A DNA stretch of 64,000 bases, taken from assembly GCA_031761405.1 (NCBI GenBank), contig JASEVX010000010.1, positions 10,058,724 to 10,122,723 on the forward strand. The letters run 5' to 3'. Below, one piece after another: positions 21,722-31,871 of the stretch (its first letter is position 1; every line of letters begins with the position of its first letter). The notes under the pieces are model-generated. The model was given only the letters and a program-made list of their open reading frames with translations, was not told the DNA's origin and did no database searches. Source of the stretch: Serripes groenlandicus. Lineage: Eukaryota; Mollusca; Bivalvia; Cardiida; Cardiidae. The translations under genes were made by a program, and so were the position numbers.

Positions 21722-22005
21722 AGATTGACTGGGGGTTTAACGCAGTTTTCAACACTTCTTCAGTGATATCACGGCGGCCTGTTCACTCTGTTCATCATTT
21801 GTTTCCTGGCTTTCTTACACAAGTACTCCACACAATAGTCTTTCCAAGCAACTGGCTGTTTTTCCACAAAGACTGATAGCCCATTGAAGAAATACGATTT
21901 ATTTTTCTAAAACGTCGAAAAAAATAGTGGTCGGGATGGTGTTCGAATTCACAACCGCTACATTGACAGTCCGCCTCGCCACCGACTGAACCACTGGGCT
22001 CTAGA
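21722..22005 (-). mobile_element. SINE S1 copy
   Basis: GGGGTTTAACGCAGTTTTC, AGTGATATCACGGCGGCC, CAAGTACTCCACACAATAGT and the minus-strand head CCCAGTGGTTCAGTCGGTGG. Confidence 0.75.
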
Positions 22006-22070
22006 TCTACTGATCGCTATCACAACAGAAATACCGAATTGACGTTAGACTCAATCAAACAAACATATAT

Positions 22071-22326
22071 GAGCCGTTCCACGGGAAAACCAACATTGTG
22101 AACTCTGCGTAAAGTATCGACCCGGATCAGCCTTAGCATGCCGCGCAGGCTAACCCGGACTGACACTTTTCGCCTCCTGTGTTTTTTCAGGAATCATTAC
22201 TCTATACCTCTATCTCCGAGAGACGGAATGTGTCGGCCCGGATTAGCCTGCGCGGACTGCGCAGGCTGATCTGGGTCGATACATTACGAAGAAGCCATAA
22301 TGTTGGTTACCTCGTTGGACGGCTCA
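22071..22326. mobile_element. MITE family D copy 2
   Basis: GAGCCGTTCCACGGGAAAAC to TGTTGGTTACCTCGTTGG plus ACGGCTC. The inner CCTGCGCGGACTGCGCAGG palindrome is intact. Confidence 0.8.
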
Positions 22327-22512
22327 CATCAGGATATGGGCCCGTATTCACCAACCTGTCCCAAGTTCTCAAGTACGTTTTTTGAGATTTGTTACTTATT
22401 TCACAAACCCGACTGAATTGTGAATCGAACTAATATAAGTCTTACTTAGAAAAATGAAATGCATTAGAAAAACAGAAGCTCAACTCGCATAAAATTCCCT
22501 TGATTATTTCGA

Positions 22513-22592
22513 TAAGTACCACAGGACTCTGCGTAAAGTATCGACCCGGATCAGCCTAAGCATGCCGCTTGGTTTTCTCATGGGACGGCTAA
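22513..22592. mobile_element. MITE family D copy 3, both ends with the middle deleted
   Basis: ACTCTGCGTAAAGTATCGAC runs through CATGCCGC directly into TTGGTTTTCTCATGGGACGG. Confidence 0.65.
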
Positions 22593-22912
22593 TATGATCT
22601 TCTAAAGTGAGGCTAATTTTGAGGGTTTATTTCAAATGGAAATTGATTTTTAAAGATACGCCGTATGCGTTTTTTTTAACTAACCCTAGCATACAGGTTC
22701 ATCACAGTTCAAAGTGATTATATTTCATTAAAAGGATTTTCAATAATTTAAATAGGATATTGATCTATTTACGCTTAATCTCACTTGGACATTACACTGA
22801 TAAGGGGAAGCAGATTGCGAAAAACGAAGATGTTTGGCAAATATTTAGAATATTCATTTAACGCATAAATACTTTATTTAAGATTTCGTTGTGAAGAAAT
22901 CTAACACAAGTC
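22593..22912. other. No gene seen
   Basis: AT-rich, with short unproductive frames on both strands. Confidence 0.3.
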
Positions 22913-22916
22913 TTAA

Positions 22917-23226
22917 CCCTTTCCCACATTCAATCTTCAGCAGACGACTTAGAATTCATCTGGAGAAAAGTATGGACATTTTCTTTAAATTTAGGTTTAA
23001 CCCATTACTTCACATGGCTTTTCAAAGGTCTTCTGCTTTACAATCATTAGACGAATAATTTCACCAATCTAGAAAACTGAAAGATTTATATTGATAAAGA
23101 GTTGAAAATATTGCAATAAAAGGTGAAATTGCTCGCTTTGAGCAATTTCACCTTTTATTGCAATGTTTTCAAAAGTCGTCTGCAACAGCAGGTGTCGAAT
23201 GTCGTCTGTGTGAAGTAATGGGTTAA
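22917..23226. mobile_element. MITE family A, diverged copy
   Basis: TAACCCTTTCCCACATTCAA ... hairpin arms AAAGGTGAAATTGCTC and GAGCAATTTCACCTTT ... GTGTGAAGTAATGGGTTAAA. The hairpin is perfect although the flanks differ from the main subfamily. Confidence 0.7.
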
Positions 23227-23229
23227 ACT

Positions 23230-23570
23230 ATAAGTGAGTTTTTATATTTAGTTTTTTTGGTGTCCAAATTGCCTCACACTATTTTCAAACTCGCCTGCTA
23301 CAAGACGTCAGAAGGCGTTTGGTTTTCGGGGTAAGGATTGAAACATTAAACAAAGAGTATTATCTTGAGATAGAGAAGACATTTTTATGGACAGGGTAAT
23401 TTTAACAAATAAGCAATCCGTTTACTTCATTATTTTACAAAAAGGTTTTGATATGCTGTTTGCTGCATGGAGACGTCTAAAGCAGTCTGCATCTAGAAAA
23501 GAGTTAAATTTATGAAAACTGACCGTGATATAAGAGGAAACAGTTAATACCATGCGCCGATGTTGAAGCG
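23230..23570. other. Degenerate MITE-A half-copies
   Basis: GCCTGCTACAAGACGTCAGA (about 23295) and GTTTGCTGCATGGAGACGTC (about 23460) resemble right halves of family A. Confidence 0.4.
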
Positions 23571-23770
23571 CTTAACCCCTTTCCCACAGACAGCCAATTT
23601 GCAGCAGATGACTTTGAAAACATCTAGGCAAAATTGTTGAAAGGAAAGTGTACCTATTGAAAAAGTTGAACATTTTGTGACAAAAGAAGAAATTGCTCAT
23701 TATGCCACAATGTTTTCAATGATCGTCTGCTGCAGAGACGTCAGAATGCCTGGGAAATGGGTCATTAACC
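23571..23770. mobile_element. MITE family A, diverged copy
   Basis: TTAACCCCTTTCCCACAGAC, AAGAAGAAATTGCTCATTAT, CCACAATGTTTTCAATG and GTCTGCTGCAGAGACGTCAG, ending TGGGAAATGGGTCATTAA. Confidence 0.65.
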
Positions 23771-23815
23771 GACCATCCGCTAATCATTTGAAAGACACTC
23801 CAGGAAAAGCATCCT

Positions 23816-24045
23816 TTAACCCTTTCTCTCATATAGACGCTTTCTGACGCCTCTGCAGCAGACAGCTTTTTGAAAACATAGTGACAAAAGAAGAAATTGC
23901 TCAAAACGAGCAATTTCTCCTTTTGCCACAATGTTTTCCACTTTTAGTCATAGGTTATCCATTCAATTATAGAGATGTTCTGCTTTTTAACAAAATATGT
24001 TCAAAGTCGTCTGCTGCAAAATTGTCATATGAGGGAAAGGGTTAA
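23816..24045. mobile_element. MITE family A copy, opposite orientation to the 19.9-kb copy
   Basis: TTAACCCTTTCTCTCATATA to TCATATGAGGGAAAGGGTTAA. GCAGCAGACAGC is on the left and GTCGTCTGCTGCAAAATTG on the right. TTAA at both ends. Confidence 0.85.
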
Positions 24046-24599
24046 CGTTAGTATAACACGCGTCGAAAAAAACACACAAGATTTAATATCTATCAATAAA
24101 GTTCAATCAATCAATAGGCATCTATTTGATCATTGATTATGTATAAAGGGTTGAGTGGATGTCTTTTTTCATTAATTAACTGACATATTATTAATAATTA
24201 TCGACATAACTTCCTTTCTGTTATGCCAGAATGTATTGTACTGTTTCCGATCATCATCGACGTACATACGAACATTTGAATAAATCGATAACGTGCCACG
24301 GAATTTGCCCCTCCTTAAAGAAGCCCAACCCCATAGTTGTTGTTGTCGCCTCGCCTTTCTCCGTAATAACATCTACATACCTTACTTTAAACCAATTGAA
24401 CATGAACCCACTGCATTGTGTTGTAGATTGTTTAGTTATGCTCCTGGCAAAGTAAGCATAACTTGGGATATAACTCAAAAACTAAAATAACGTTGTGTCG
24501 TGTCGCCTGGTTTCTGTGGTCGGGAATAATGCACACAGGGGGAGAACTCCATAATTGAGCATGCAAGACTTATGATTCGTTTGCACTGCTCATCTACTG

Positions 24600-24980
24600 G
24601 ATATACGTTACCTACAAACCAAGTTTGAAATTAATGCATTTGAAATTAATTGAGACAATGCCCCAACAAAATAAAGTAAAAGAGAGATAATCAAAAGAAA
24701 AAGTAGACTAGAGTTATGCTCCTTAAAGTGTTCAGTTCTCCTGATCACAAGGTACAGTATCAGATGTATGAAAACCCCAACGTTTTCCCCTCTTGGCGGT
24801 ACATCCAATGTTTACAAACAAAATAACGATTATATCATAATCACACACCTTACTGTGGTTACGGAATGATTCAAAGGATTCGTTTGCGGACGGACGAACA
24901 TATGGATCGACAGACATACAAAAAGACGACGACGTCGGACCCAGACGATGAGTTATCAAAATTAGCTTCACCCGTACCTC
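24600..24980. repeat. Third copy of the 12.0-12.7 kb dispersed repeat
   Basis: ACAAACCAAGTTTGAAATTA, TTGAGACAATG and GTTCTCCTGATCACAAGGTA, then GCGGACGGACGAAC and GACAGACATAC. The stretch 24046-24599 before it has no gene; overlapping short ORFs at 24172-24490 look like chance. Confidence 0.55.
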
Positions 24981-25003
24981 GTTCTTAGGTAAGGTAAAAC
25001 CCT

Positions 25004-25233
25004 TTAACCCTTTCCCTCATACGACAATTCTGCAGCAGACGACTTTGAACGTATTTTGTCAAAGCATAGAAAATCTCCATAATTGAATGGATAACCTATG
25101 ACAAAAAGTGGAAAACATTGTGGTAAAAGGAGAAATTGCACGTTTTGTGCAATTTCTTCTTTTGTCACTATGTTTTCAAAAAGCTGTCTGCTTCAGAGGC
25201 GTCAGAAATCGTCTATATGAGGGGAAGGGTTAA
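25004..25233. mobile_element. MITE family A copy
   Basis: TTAACCCTTTCCCTCATACG to TATATGAGGGGAAGGGTTAA. The hairpin uses GCACGTTTTGTGC at its tip instead of GCTCGTTTTGAGC: a compensated change. Confidence 0.87.
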
Positions 25234-26030
25234 ATGGTCAAAAATCGTTGATCATTGGTTTAAATGGGTATTGACTTCACGTGTGACGCTGGTCAATGTG
25301 TAAGATATTGGACCGTTTCTTACCCTTATCGTGGCTAATGCCAAATTAAGCAAGGGTTCAATATCTATAAGTCGCATCTCACTAATTACATTGCTTGCAA
25401 TTAAATAGCAATTAATGTCATTTGGTGATATATGCTCGGCAGTTAATGTCAATTAGCGGTACATGATATCTCGCAATTAAATGCTAAATAAACCCAATTA
25501 GCGGGGATATGCGAGTGAGATGTGTCCGGTCCAGAGAGTATAAATGCAGTACGTTTCTGCTCGCCAAATGGCTTAATGCCGATAGGCGAGGGTAAACAAC
25601 CACATATGATGATGATATATAGGGTTCGTTCCGTTACAACCATTGATTAGGCTTGACTCCTAGGCTGAAGTACTGCGTGTCAGTCCAGGTCTAGGGACTG
25701 ACAGGACTAACGCTATGTCGCATATAAGTTATTAAAAGTCTTTCTTGAAACCAGCACCTGTGTTTGACTACTATTATACCACACATGGTTGAAGCGTTTA
25801 TTGACCTAACGTGTGATATAACAACGTGCAGGAGCAATAGGCTTTGTTGAAAAGGATAAAATGGCCTAAGAATAAATAATAACAAGTAAAAACATAAACA
25901 TATTTTATTGCTTTTGACGGATCGACATTTAGATTTACATTTCATCACTTATTGTCAGAACAGTGTACACATGCCATCCATATATAATATATATTGATAA
26001 CAACATTCAACAATAACATAAGTCGAGAGC
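25234..26030. other. No gene seen; a TATA-like word and loose AATTAATGTCA repeats
   Basis: 'gcaattaa', 'ttaatgtcaatt' and relatives recur between 25390 and 25490. GAGTATAAATGCAG (25536-25549) could be a TATA box but no ORF follows it. Confidence 0.3.
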
Positions 26031-26032
26031 TT

Positions 26033-26232
26033 GGTGTGAAACGGTTGTAATTAAAACTGGTATTTTCTTTACCAAGGTTAATCATCTCGCCATTAAGTCT
26101 TTATAATTGCCATTGGTCGTTCTGAGCAATGGCACCTACATTTGCATTGTTTACAAAGGGGTCAAAATTGCCCCTAAACCAGGGTTTTCAAAATAGGTTT
26201 TTAGTTACAACCGTTTCACGCCAATCCCTCGA
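26033..26232. mobile_element. MITE family B copy 2
   Basis: TCGAGAGCTTGGTGTGAAAC to CACGCCAATCCCTCGA. The left half is shortened (the AAATCATTTTTCTTGG part is missing). Confidence 0.75.
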
Positions 26233-26423
26233 AGTGGACTAGGCTAGATACAAATTGAATGTCGATAAGGCAGATCAGCAGACTGGCTGGGATCGTCCTA
26301 TTTCACCAACAAGACATTCCAGTACCGTCTAAATCGCTGGGGGGATCGGTTGTGAAAGCAATACAAACTATACAAGTACACCCTCGAGCCCTAATATTGC
26401 CATTTTAAAAAAATTCCAAAAGA

Positions 26424-26592
26424 TCCTTTCCCACATGCAGACTAAATTTGCAGCTGGCGACTTTTTTAAAATATAATATTTTCAACTCCACTCAACGCTT
26501 ATAATTAAGTTTATGGAGATTATCCCTTTTTATGTCTACATCTTTATTAAGTCGTCTGATGCAGATTTGCTGCGTGTGAGAAAGGGTCGATA
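26424..26592. mobile_element. MITE family A, diverged copy
   Basis: ATCCTTTCCCACATGCAGAC, GCAGCTGGCGACTT, GTCGTCTGATGCAG and GTGTGAGAAAGGGTCGA. No hairpin centre. Confidence 0.5.
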
Positions 26593-27110
26593 GCTATGTG
26601 GTTGTCAACGACAACGTTAGATTCACCCGTCTGCTTCCTCACAATCAGATCAGAAATACCATTGTTCGTCTGTAAAGATTTTTTTACTTATTAGCAACCG
26701 AAGGAGCTCTCAATATGCTGCTTTCTTTTTATGATAAAAAACGTTGACAATCGCGAATTTAAATTATATGTGTTTTTGTCATACGTTGGTAAATAGCATC
26801 TAAAGAAGCAGGTACTCTCTCAGTCTGATATAAATACAAAAATTACAACATGTGATAAAAGGTTTCTGGTAAAACATACACACAAAATGATATTCGGGGT
26901 ACCGTGAAACCAGTGCAGTGTTCAAAAGAAGCATGAACTTTACCGTTAAACGTTAAAAAACATTTTCGTTTTGAAGGAACGATGTGGTTTTCGTGGAAAA
27001 TTACTGAAACACATGAACGTTTTGCGAAAAATGAGTTCAACTGTTCAGTATTAACTGAACGTTTAGTTACTTAAGGAGATGCATAAAATTATACTTGCAT
27101 TTGTGATTCA
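26593..27110. other. No gene seen
   Basis: A weak palindromic feel around 26930-27070 (AAACGTT words recur: TTAAACGTTAAAAAAC, GAACGTTTTGCG, GAACGTTTAG). No coding evidence. Confidence 0.3.
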
Positions 27111-27117
27111 TGAAATG

Positions 27118-27345
27118 AGTCTGCCAGAGGACCAGATAAGTAGGCGTATTCAGCTCTTTTCCCCACAATTTCGCTCTCATTATCAAAGCAAACCCTATGT
27201 TGTGGGTACTCAAAAGAATCGTCTCACTGAGACGATTCTTTTGAGAACCCACAACATAGGGTGAGAGGGTCAAACCGCCCTTTATGTAGAAAACACTATG
27301 GTAAAAAGAAAAAGTGCTCATCATTCTCAACATTGTTGTTGTTTC
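27118..27345. mobile_element. MITE family E copy 1 with a 69-nt hairpin
   Basis: 27193-27261 folds almost perfectly: CCCTATGTTGTGGGTACTC pairs with GAGAACCCACAACATAGGG, and AAAAGAATCGTCTC with GAGACGATTCTTTT, around a 3-nt loop. Flanks CAGAGGACCAGATAAG and CAGCTCTTTTCCCCACAATT recur at 52.9 and 58.8 kb. Confidence 0.8.
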
Positions 27346-28240
27346 TCTAGGTTATAGTTTACCCTCGTACTCGGGTGTATAGCAATTTGGCGAGCAGTTT
27401 CTTCTTTTGCCACAATGTTGCTAAAGAAATTGTCTGCTGCAGATCAATCAAAATGCCTTTGCAAGCAAGTAGTAAACAGTGTATACCAGGACGAACGTAC
27501 ACGTATGATCATGGACTATTAGACTATTGTGTTCGAATATGTTAATGACATACACATATATCACTAGACGGGTAATACTGAACACTGGATTGAGAAAAGA
27601 TCAAGTACCATTGTTGAAAAAAACAAAGACAAAACAGTTGAGTTATCTCTCTTTGAATACAGCGTACAATTTGATTTGCAAAACATGACATAAAATAAAG
27701 GTATGTAAGGACAAAACAAGCTAAGTATCGAAATCATATACTGTCTGATCTGAATATAGCTAATTCATATCGCACTTAGAGATGCATTTTGAATTCATTG
27801 CAGTGTTTCATTCATATTCGTACATCGAAACTTTTCCCTTAACATATGTTTTTCAAACAGTTGAAAGGCAATACAAATAACATGTCATTGAAATCTCATA
27901 ACAAAAATGTACAGACAAGTAAAATGGTTTTTGACATCATAAATGTTATTTCAAAATTTATTTTTATTAATGAATGAGGTCTTAAACAGCTGAAGTTCGT
28001 CTTGACCTAAAGAATTTCGACTAGAACCAGTGTTTGATAATAACCCCGTACCTTTCACTTAACCTTTCTCAGATGCATATCAAATGTTACGCATTTGCAG
28101 ATATCGATTTAAAAAAAACCTAACACTCACAATGAGCTTCTTTCTTTTCAATGTGTTTGAGTTCAACTCTATTCAAAACTCATAAATTCAAAGATGGAGA
28201 TTTTCCGTAATTTGCTTAGATGTTTTCGAAGTCTGCAGCA
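27346..28240. other. No gene seen
   Basis: One MITE-A remnant (CCACAATGTTGCTAAAG, GTCTGCTGCAGATC) at 27408-27450. The rest is AT-rich and unclassified. Confidence 0.35.
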
Positions 28241-28243
28241 TAT

Positions 28244-28498
28244 TTCGAGGGCTTGGCGTGAAACGGTTGTAACTAAAATTGGTATTTTTTACCAAGGTTA
28301 ATCACCTCGCCATAAAGTCTTTAAAAGCGTTAAATCATTTTTCTTGGTAAACAATGGAAATTTAGGTGCCATGCATTGCTCGTTCTGAGCAATGGCACCT
28401 ACATTTGCATTGTTTACAAAGGGGTCAAAATGGCCCCTAAACCAGGGTTTTAAAAATAGGTTTTTAGTTACAACCGTTTCACGCCAAGCTCCTCGATA
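28244..28498. mobile_element. MITE family B copy 3, near full length
   Basis: TCGAGGGCTTGGCGTGAAAC to CACGCCAAGCTCCTCGATAT. The central pair GCATTGCTCGTTCTGAGC / GCACCTACATTTGCATTG is present. Confidence 0.8.
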
Positions 28499-28680
28499 TT
28501 TCCTAGGAAAGGCTGAGGGCTAATCTTGTTCTGTGAACGGTAATGATCTAAATATTTACAGCACATAACAAATTATTTCTAAATTAAAATAAAAAGAAAC
28601 TGATCACAAATTTAAAAACGGAAGAGTTCATACAATATAATAAGATCAATAGTTCACGATTATAAAATATATATATAGTC

Positions 28681-28922
28681 TTATTTTTTCGACTTAGGTC
28701 TCCCTCTTCTACTTAACCTTCGATAAAGCTTCGTGAAAAAACTTCCCTTGTCCTCCTCCTCCCTTTCCGGCAGTGTATAATCCGGCATCGTATAGCGCTC
28801 CGGATCCAATTTATAGCGGATTTGTTTGAGAAGTGTGACTAAAATATCGTCAACGTTGTGATTCAGTGCAGCCGACGTCTCGAAGTGAAGACCTTCATAT
28901 GTTCTACAGATGGATAGGACAT
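28681..28922 (-). CDS. RGK-type small GTPase, last coding exon
   Basis: The exon starts after TTTTCTCTTTTCAG and completes a codon split 1+2 with the exon at 29674. It encodes about 80 residues. First comes the G5 region with Phe-Glu-Thr-Ser-Ala-Ala-Leu-Asn-His-Asn-Val, the form typical of RGK proteins (Rad/Gem/Rem: Glu-Thr-Ser-Ala-Ala-Leu-x-His-Asn-Val). A helix with Leu-Leu-Lys-Gln-Ile-Arg follows. The tail is acidic then strongly basic, ending Arg-Pro-Lys-Ser-Lys-Lys. There is no CAAX box, as in RGK proteins, which reach the plasma membrane through a polybasic tail. RGK GTPases inhibit voltage-gated calcium channels and affect the cytoskeleton. The short conserved C-terminal peptide of vertebrate RGKs is not seen. 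The stop is TAA at 28681-28683. Confidence 0.9.
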
Positions 28923-29673
28923 CTGAAAAGAGAAAACACAAACAATATAAAACATATTCGAAATGAAGATCATTGTACCTGTGACAGATCGATAGGGCGG
29001 CTGAAAGGAGCAACATGAAACATATACAAATCTATAGGGCATCTGAAAGGCGAAACATAATCCCATACATTATTTTTCGAAATAAAGACAGTCGTGTGTG
29101 TGACTAACGAATAGGACATATGCAAGGAGAAACACAAAAACATACAACATATTCGATTTTAAGACCTATGTTCCCGTGACAAATCGATAGGACAGCTGAA
29201 AGGAGAAACATAATTATATACAATATATAAAGACGGTTTCGAACGTGCGACATACGCATCCGAATGGACAAACATAAGAACACAAGAACCATCGTCGACA
29301 GGTCAAAAAGAAGAAGGCATAACTCCTTGTACAAAATACCAATGGACATTGAACTAACCCGTGAATGACGATGTTTCCAAAAAATAGAGAGCCGCAGAGC
29401 GAACGCCAACGCTCGTCCGTTTTTATCTAAGTCGAAAAAGGGGGCATTACTGAATAGTTATTAAAGCCAGAGTTATGTGACTTGGCATATACATGCGTAT
29501 TGTTCCTAGAAACATGTGTACATGTTTTCCTAGAAAATGTCAGTTAAAACTGTTGAACGATTTTTGAGTTATGAGGTAAGGTTTAGGTTTTGTGACGACA
29601 ACGCAGACGAGCTAAAAATGCTATACCGTGAAATCTACACGAACTTCGACCTCTAAAAACGATTCAAACATAC
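28923..29673 (-). other. Last intron of the RGK gene, with tandem copies of its 3' splice site
   Basis: GTATGT donor at 29673 and CAG acceptor at 28923. Relatives of the acceptor block (minus: TTTCTCCTTTCAG then CTGTCCTATCGATTTGTCAC) occur with intact AG before 29000, 29042 and 29195, and with the AG lost near 29115. The ORFs at 28863-29066 and 29104-29409 are readings of these copies. A dispersed repeat occupies 29385-29600. Confidence 0.75.
29385..29600 (+). repeat. Dispersed repeat, partner of 1596-1790 in opposite orientation
   Basis: GAGCGAACGCCAACGCTCGT, GTATTGTTCCTAGAAACATG and TTTTTGAGTTATGAGGTAAG match the reverse complement of the left-end copy. It lies inside the RGK intron. Confidence 0.6.
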
Positions 29674-29866
29674 CGTTCCGTTTAACCTTCCGTTTTCTGA
29701 CGAGATCTATTTTGTTTCCCACCAATGCGATTGGTCGGTCAGTTCCAATGCCGTGACGTAACTTGTATAAACTGCCCACTGCCGCGTCGAACGTCCCTCG
29801 ATCAATGACGGAATAGATGACTACGTAGGCGTCAGCTGTTAAGTCGATTTCATGATCATCTGAGTC
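29674..29866 (-). CDS. RGK-type small GTPase, middle exon (G4 region)
   Basis: 193 nt, from ATTTTTAG|GACTCAG to GGAACG|GTATGT, starting in phase 0 and ending one base into a codon. It encodes about 64 residues. Thr-Ala-Asp-Ala-Tyr-Val-Val-Ile-Tyr-Ser-Val-Ile-Asp-Arg-Gly-Thr-Phe is the RGK form of the strand after switch II (Rad has Asp-Ala-Tyr-Val-Ile-Val-Tyr-Ser-Val). The G4 guanine-specificity motif Asn-Lys-Ile-Asp follows inside Leu-Val-Gly-Asn-Lys-Ile-Asp-Leu-Val. A basic Arg-Lys-Arg-Lys-Val-Lys-Arg stretch ends the exon. Both phases match the neighbouring exons. Confidence 0.92.
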
Positions 29867-29916
29867 CTAAAAATAGAACAAGTAAAGAATCAAAGTACCG
29901 TTATCACTGTCTCATT

Positions 29917-30128
29917 TGCAGCCGGATTTTGACACATCTCCAGCAGACGACATTGAACATATTTGGGCCAAAGGAAAACTGTTCTTTATGAAGAATATCT
30001 CCGTTTTCCACACTATTTTCAACTCTGTTCACTGTTTATTCTTTCTTTTTTTAGCGATTTTACATAAGATTGCCAAGATGTTTTGACAGCCGCCGGCTGC
30101 AGATTTGGTGTATGTGGTAAAGGGTTAA
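29917..30128. mobile_element. MITE family A, diverged copy in the RGK intron
   Basis: CTCCAGCAGACGACATTGAA, GCCAAAGGAAAACTG, CGGCTGCAGATTTGGTGTAT and GTGGTAAAGGGTTAA. The central hairpin is lost. Confidence 0.55.
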
Positions 30129-30209
30129 GAGTTGCATATTTACCCTCATGACGCATGAACGAGAACAGTAAATAAGTCACATCTCATTAAAACCGAACTT
30201 CGAAATGAT

Positions 30210-30400
30210 TGTGTCCGCGCAGGCTAATCCGGGCTGACACTTTTCGCCTTCTGTGGATTTTCGGTTTCAGGAATCATTACTCTATACCTCCATCCCCTTG
30301 AGACGGAATGTGTCGGCCCGGATTAGCCTGCGCGGACTGCGCAGGCTGATCTGGATCGATACATTACGCAAAGTCCATAATGTTGTTGTTTTCGCGAAAC
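30210..30400. mobile_element. MITE family D copy 4, ends truncated
   Basis: CCGCGCAGGCTAATCCGGGC, ACTCTATACCTCCATCCCC, the GCCTGCGCGGACTGCGCAGG palindrome and GATCGATACATTACGCAAAG. Both outer ends are missing. The 122-codon plus ORF at 30253-30621 starts inside it and is not a gene. Confidence 0.75.
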
Positions 30401-30944
30401 ATCTCATATTAGTATGGAGTCACCTGCACTTTCTGTTACGTAACAGGATCGAACATACACAAATAATGGTGGTGCCCGTTGGACATGACGTACCAAACTT
30501 AAAGCTATATAAAAGACAACCTTTTTTGGGAATACCGGTTCACCCTATCAAACTAAGAAAGTTGTTTTCTCCATTATTTATATATTGTTTCCAAACATCA
30601 AGTTGTTTTGGTCCGCTGTAGAGTTTTCACAAATCAGTTGTATATGTACTAATAAACTGTATGCGATAGCGATATATAAGGGGAGGTGACCAACGTAGTC
30701 GCCATTGTTAGTTAGTACATGCCAGACGTACTAATTTACTTTAAAGTAACGGGTGCATTAAATGATCAGATAAATGTTTATTAAATGATACAAGTGTAAT
30801 TATACTTACAGAAGCTTTTCAGAAGCTTATGTTTTAAAGTTTAAGTTGGTTAAATTATTTTATTATTTTTATCCTGCAGCATTGATTAAAATCGTAAATG
30901 AAAAGTGGCATTCCTTATCTAATTCGATTTACCATTTTATATTA

Positions 30945-31170
30945 TTTATTTATTGGGGTTTTACGTCGCTTTCAACATTATTTCAGTTATATCACGGCGA
31001 CAGTTCACTTATTCATGATCCCTGTGAAAACAAACCAGTACTAGGCTAGAAAATGTGCCTTGCCCAAGGGCACTCCACCATGACCGTAGTGCCGCGACTG
31101 GGGATCGAACCCGGGACACCCGGTTTCGAAATCCCCGATGCTATCAACTCGACCACAGCGGATTCCCCAT
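30945..31170 (-). mobile_element. SINE S2 copy, full length
   Basis: (AAATA)n side TTATTTATTGGGGTTTTACG, CTAGGCTAGAAAATGTGCCT and the head with GGGGATCGAACCCGGGACAC and CGAAATCCCCGATGCT, ending CCACAGCGG. Confidence 0.85.
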
Positions 31171-31189
31171 TTCATATTAATTTTAATTT

Positions 31190-31412
31190 TGTTTTGTTTG
31201 GCGTTTTACACCACTTTCAACATTTTGTTCCAGTTACATCACGGCGTTTCCTGGGTAAGTAACCAGTACTACAGGTATGTTTATACTGACACCAATCAGT
31301 CAGTCGTAATGCTCACCATTTTAAAGGTTTAAGTATGACACGACCGGGGATCGAACCCGCCACCTCCCGAACCCAAGGCGGACGTTTTACCACCACACCA
31401 TAGAAACTACAT
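31190..31412 (-). mobile_element. SINE S3 copy, full length, next to the S2 copy
   Basis: GTTTGGCGTTTTACACCAC, ACATCACGGCGTTTCCTGGG, GACACCAATCAGTCAGTCG and the head CGGGGATCGAACCCGCCACC with GGCGGACGTTTTACCACCAC. Confidence 0.85.
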
Positions 31413-31625
31413 ATTCATATACACTTTTACATTGACTGTAATATACCAACAATCGCAACTCCAGTATGTTTGATTAGACAGGTTTTATGTTTTGCTCAGA
31501 CAGAAAGAAAAGCAAGTTCTTTGTCATGCTATTGATGTAGTTATTTTGGTTGAAAACATTAATTTTCTCTATCTAAACAGGAAAAGAAAACATAAAAGAA
31601 CAAATCTATCAAACACATATAGTAT

Positions 31626-31871
31626 CTCGAGGGCTTGAAACGGTTGTAACTTAAATCCTTTTTTGAAAACCCTGGTTTAGGGGCAATTTTGACCCCTTTG
31701 TAAACAATGCAAATTTAGGTGCCATTGCTCAGAACGAGCAATGGCACCTAAACTTCCATTGTTTACCAAGAAAAATGATTTAACGCTTATAAAGACTTTA
31801 TGGCGAAGTGATTAACCTTGGTAAAAAAATACCAATTTTAGTTACAACTGTTTCACGCCAATCCCTCGATA
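31626..31871. mobile_element. MITE family B copy 4
   Basis: TCGAGGGCTTGAAACGGTTG (lacking GGCGTG) to CACGCCAATCCCTCGATAT. The word ATAGTATCTC occurs on both sides (31618 and 31870), a possible 10-bp duplication or shared end sequence. Confidence 0.78.

Noticed and set aside
29104..29409. 101-codon minus ORF as an extra RGK exon
   Set aside because: It lies in the duplicated splice-acceptor repeats and the dispersed repeat; it carries no GTPase motif, and the flanking exons already join in phase.
30253..30621. 122-codon plus ORF
   Set aside because: Its first half is MITE D sequence; the same reading appears at 10894, 22179 and 37019. Not a gene.
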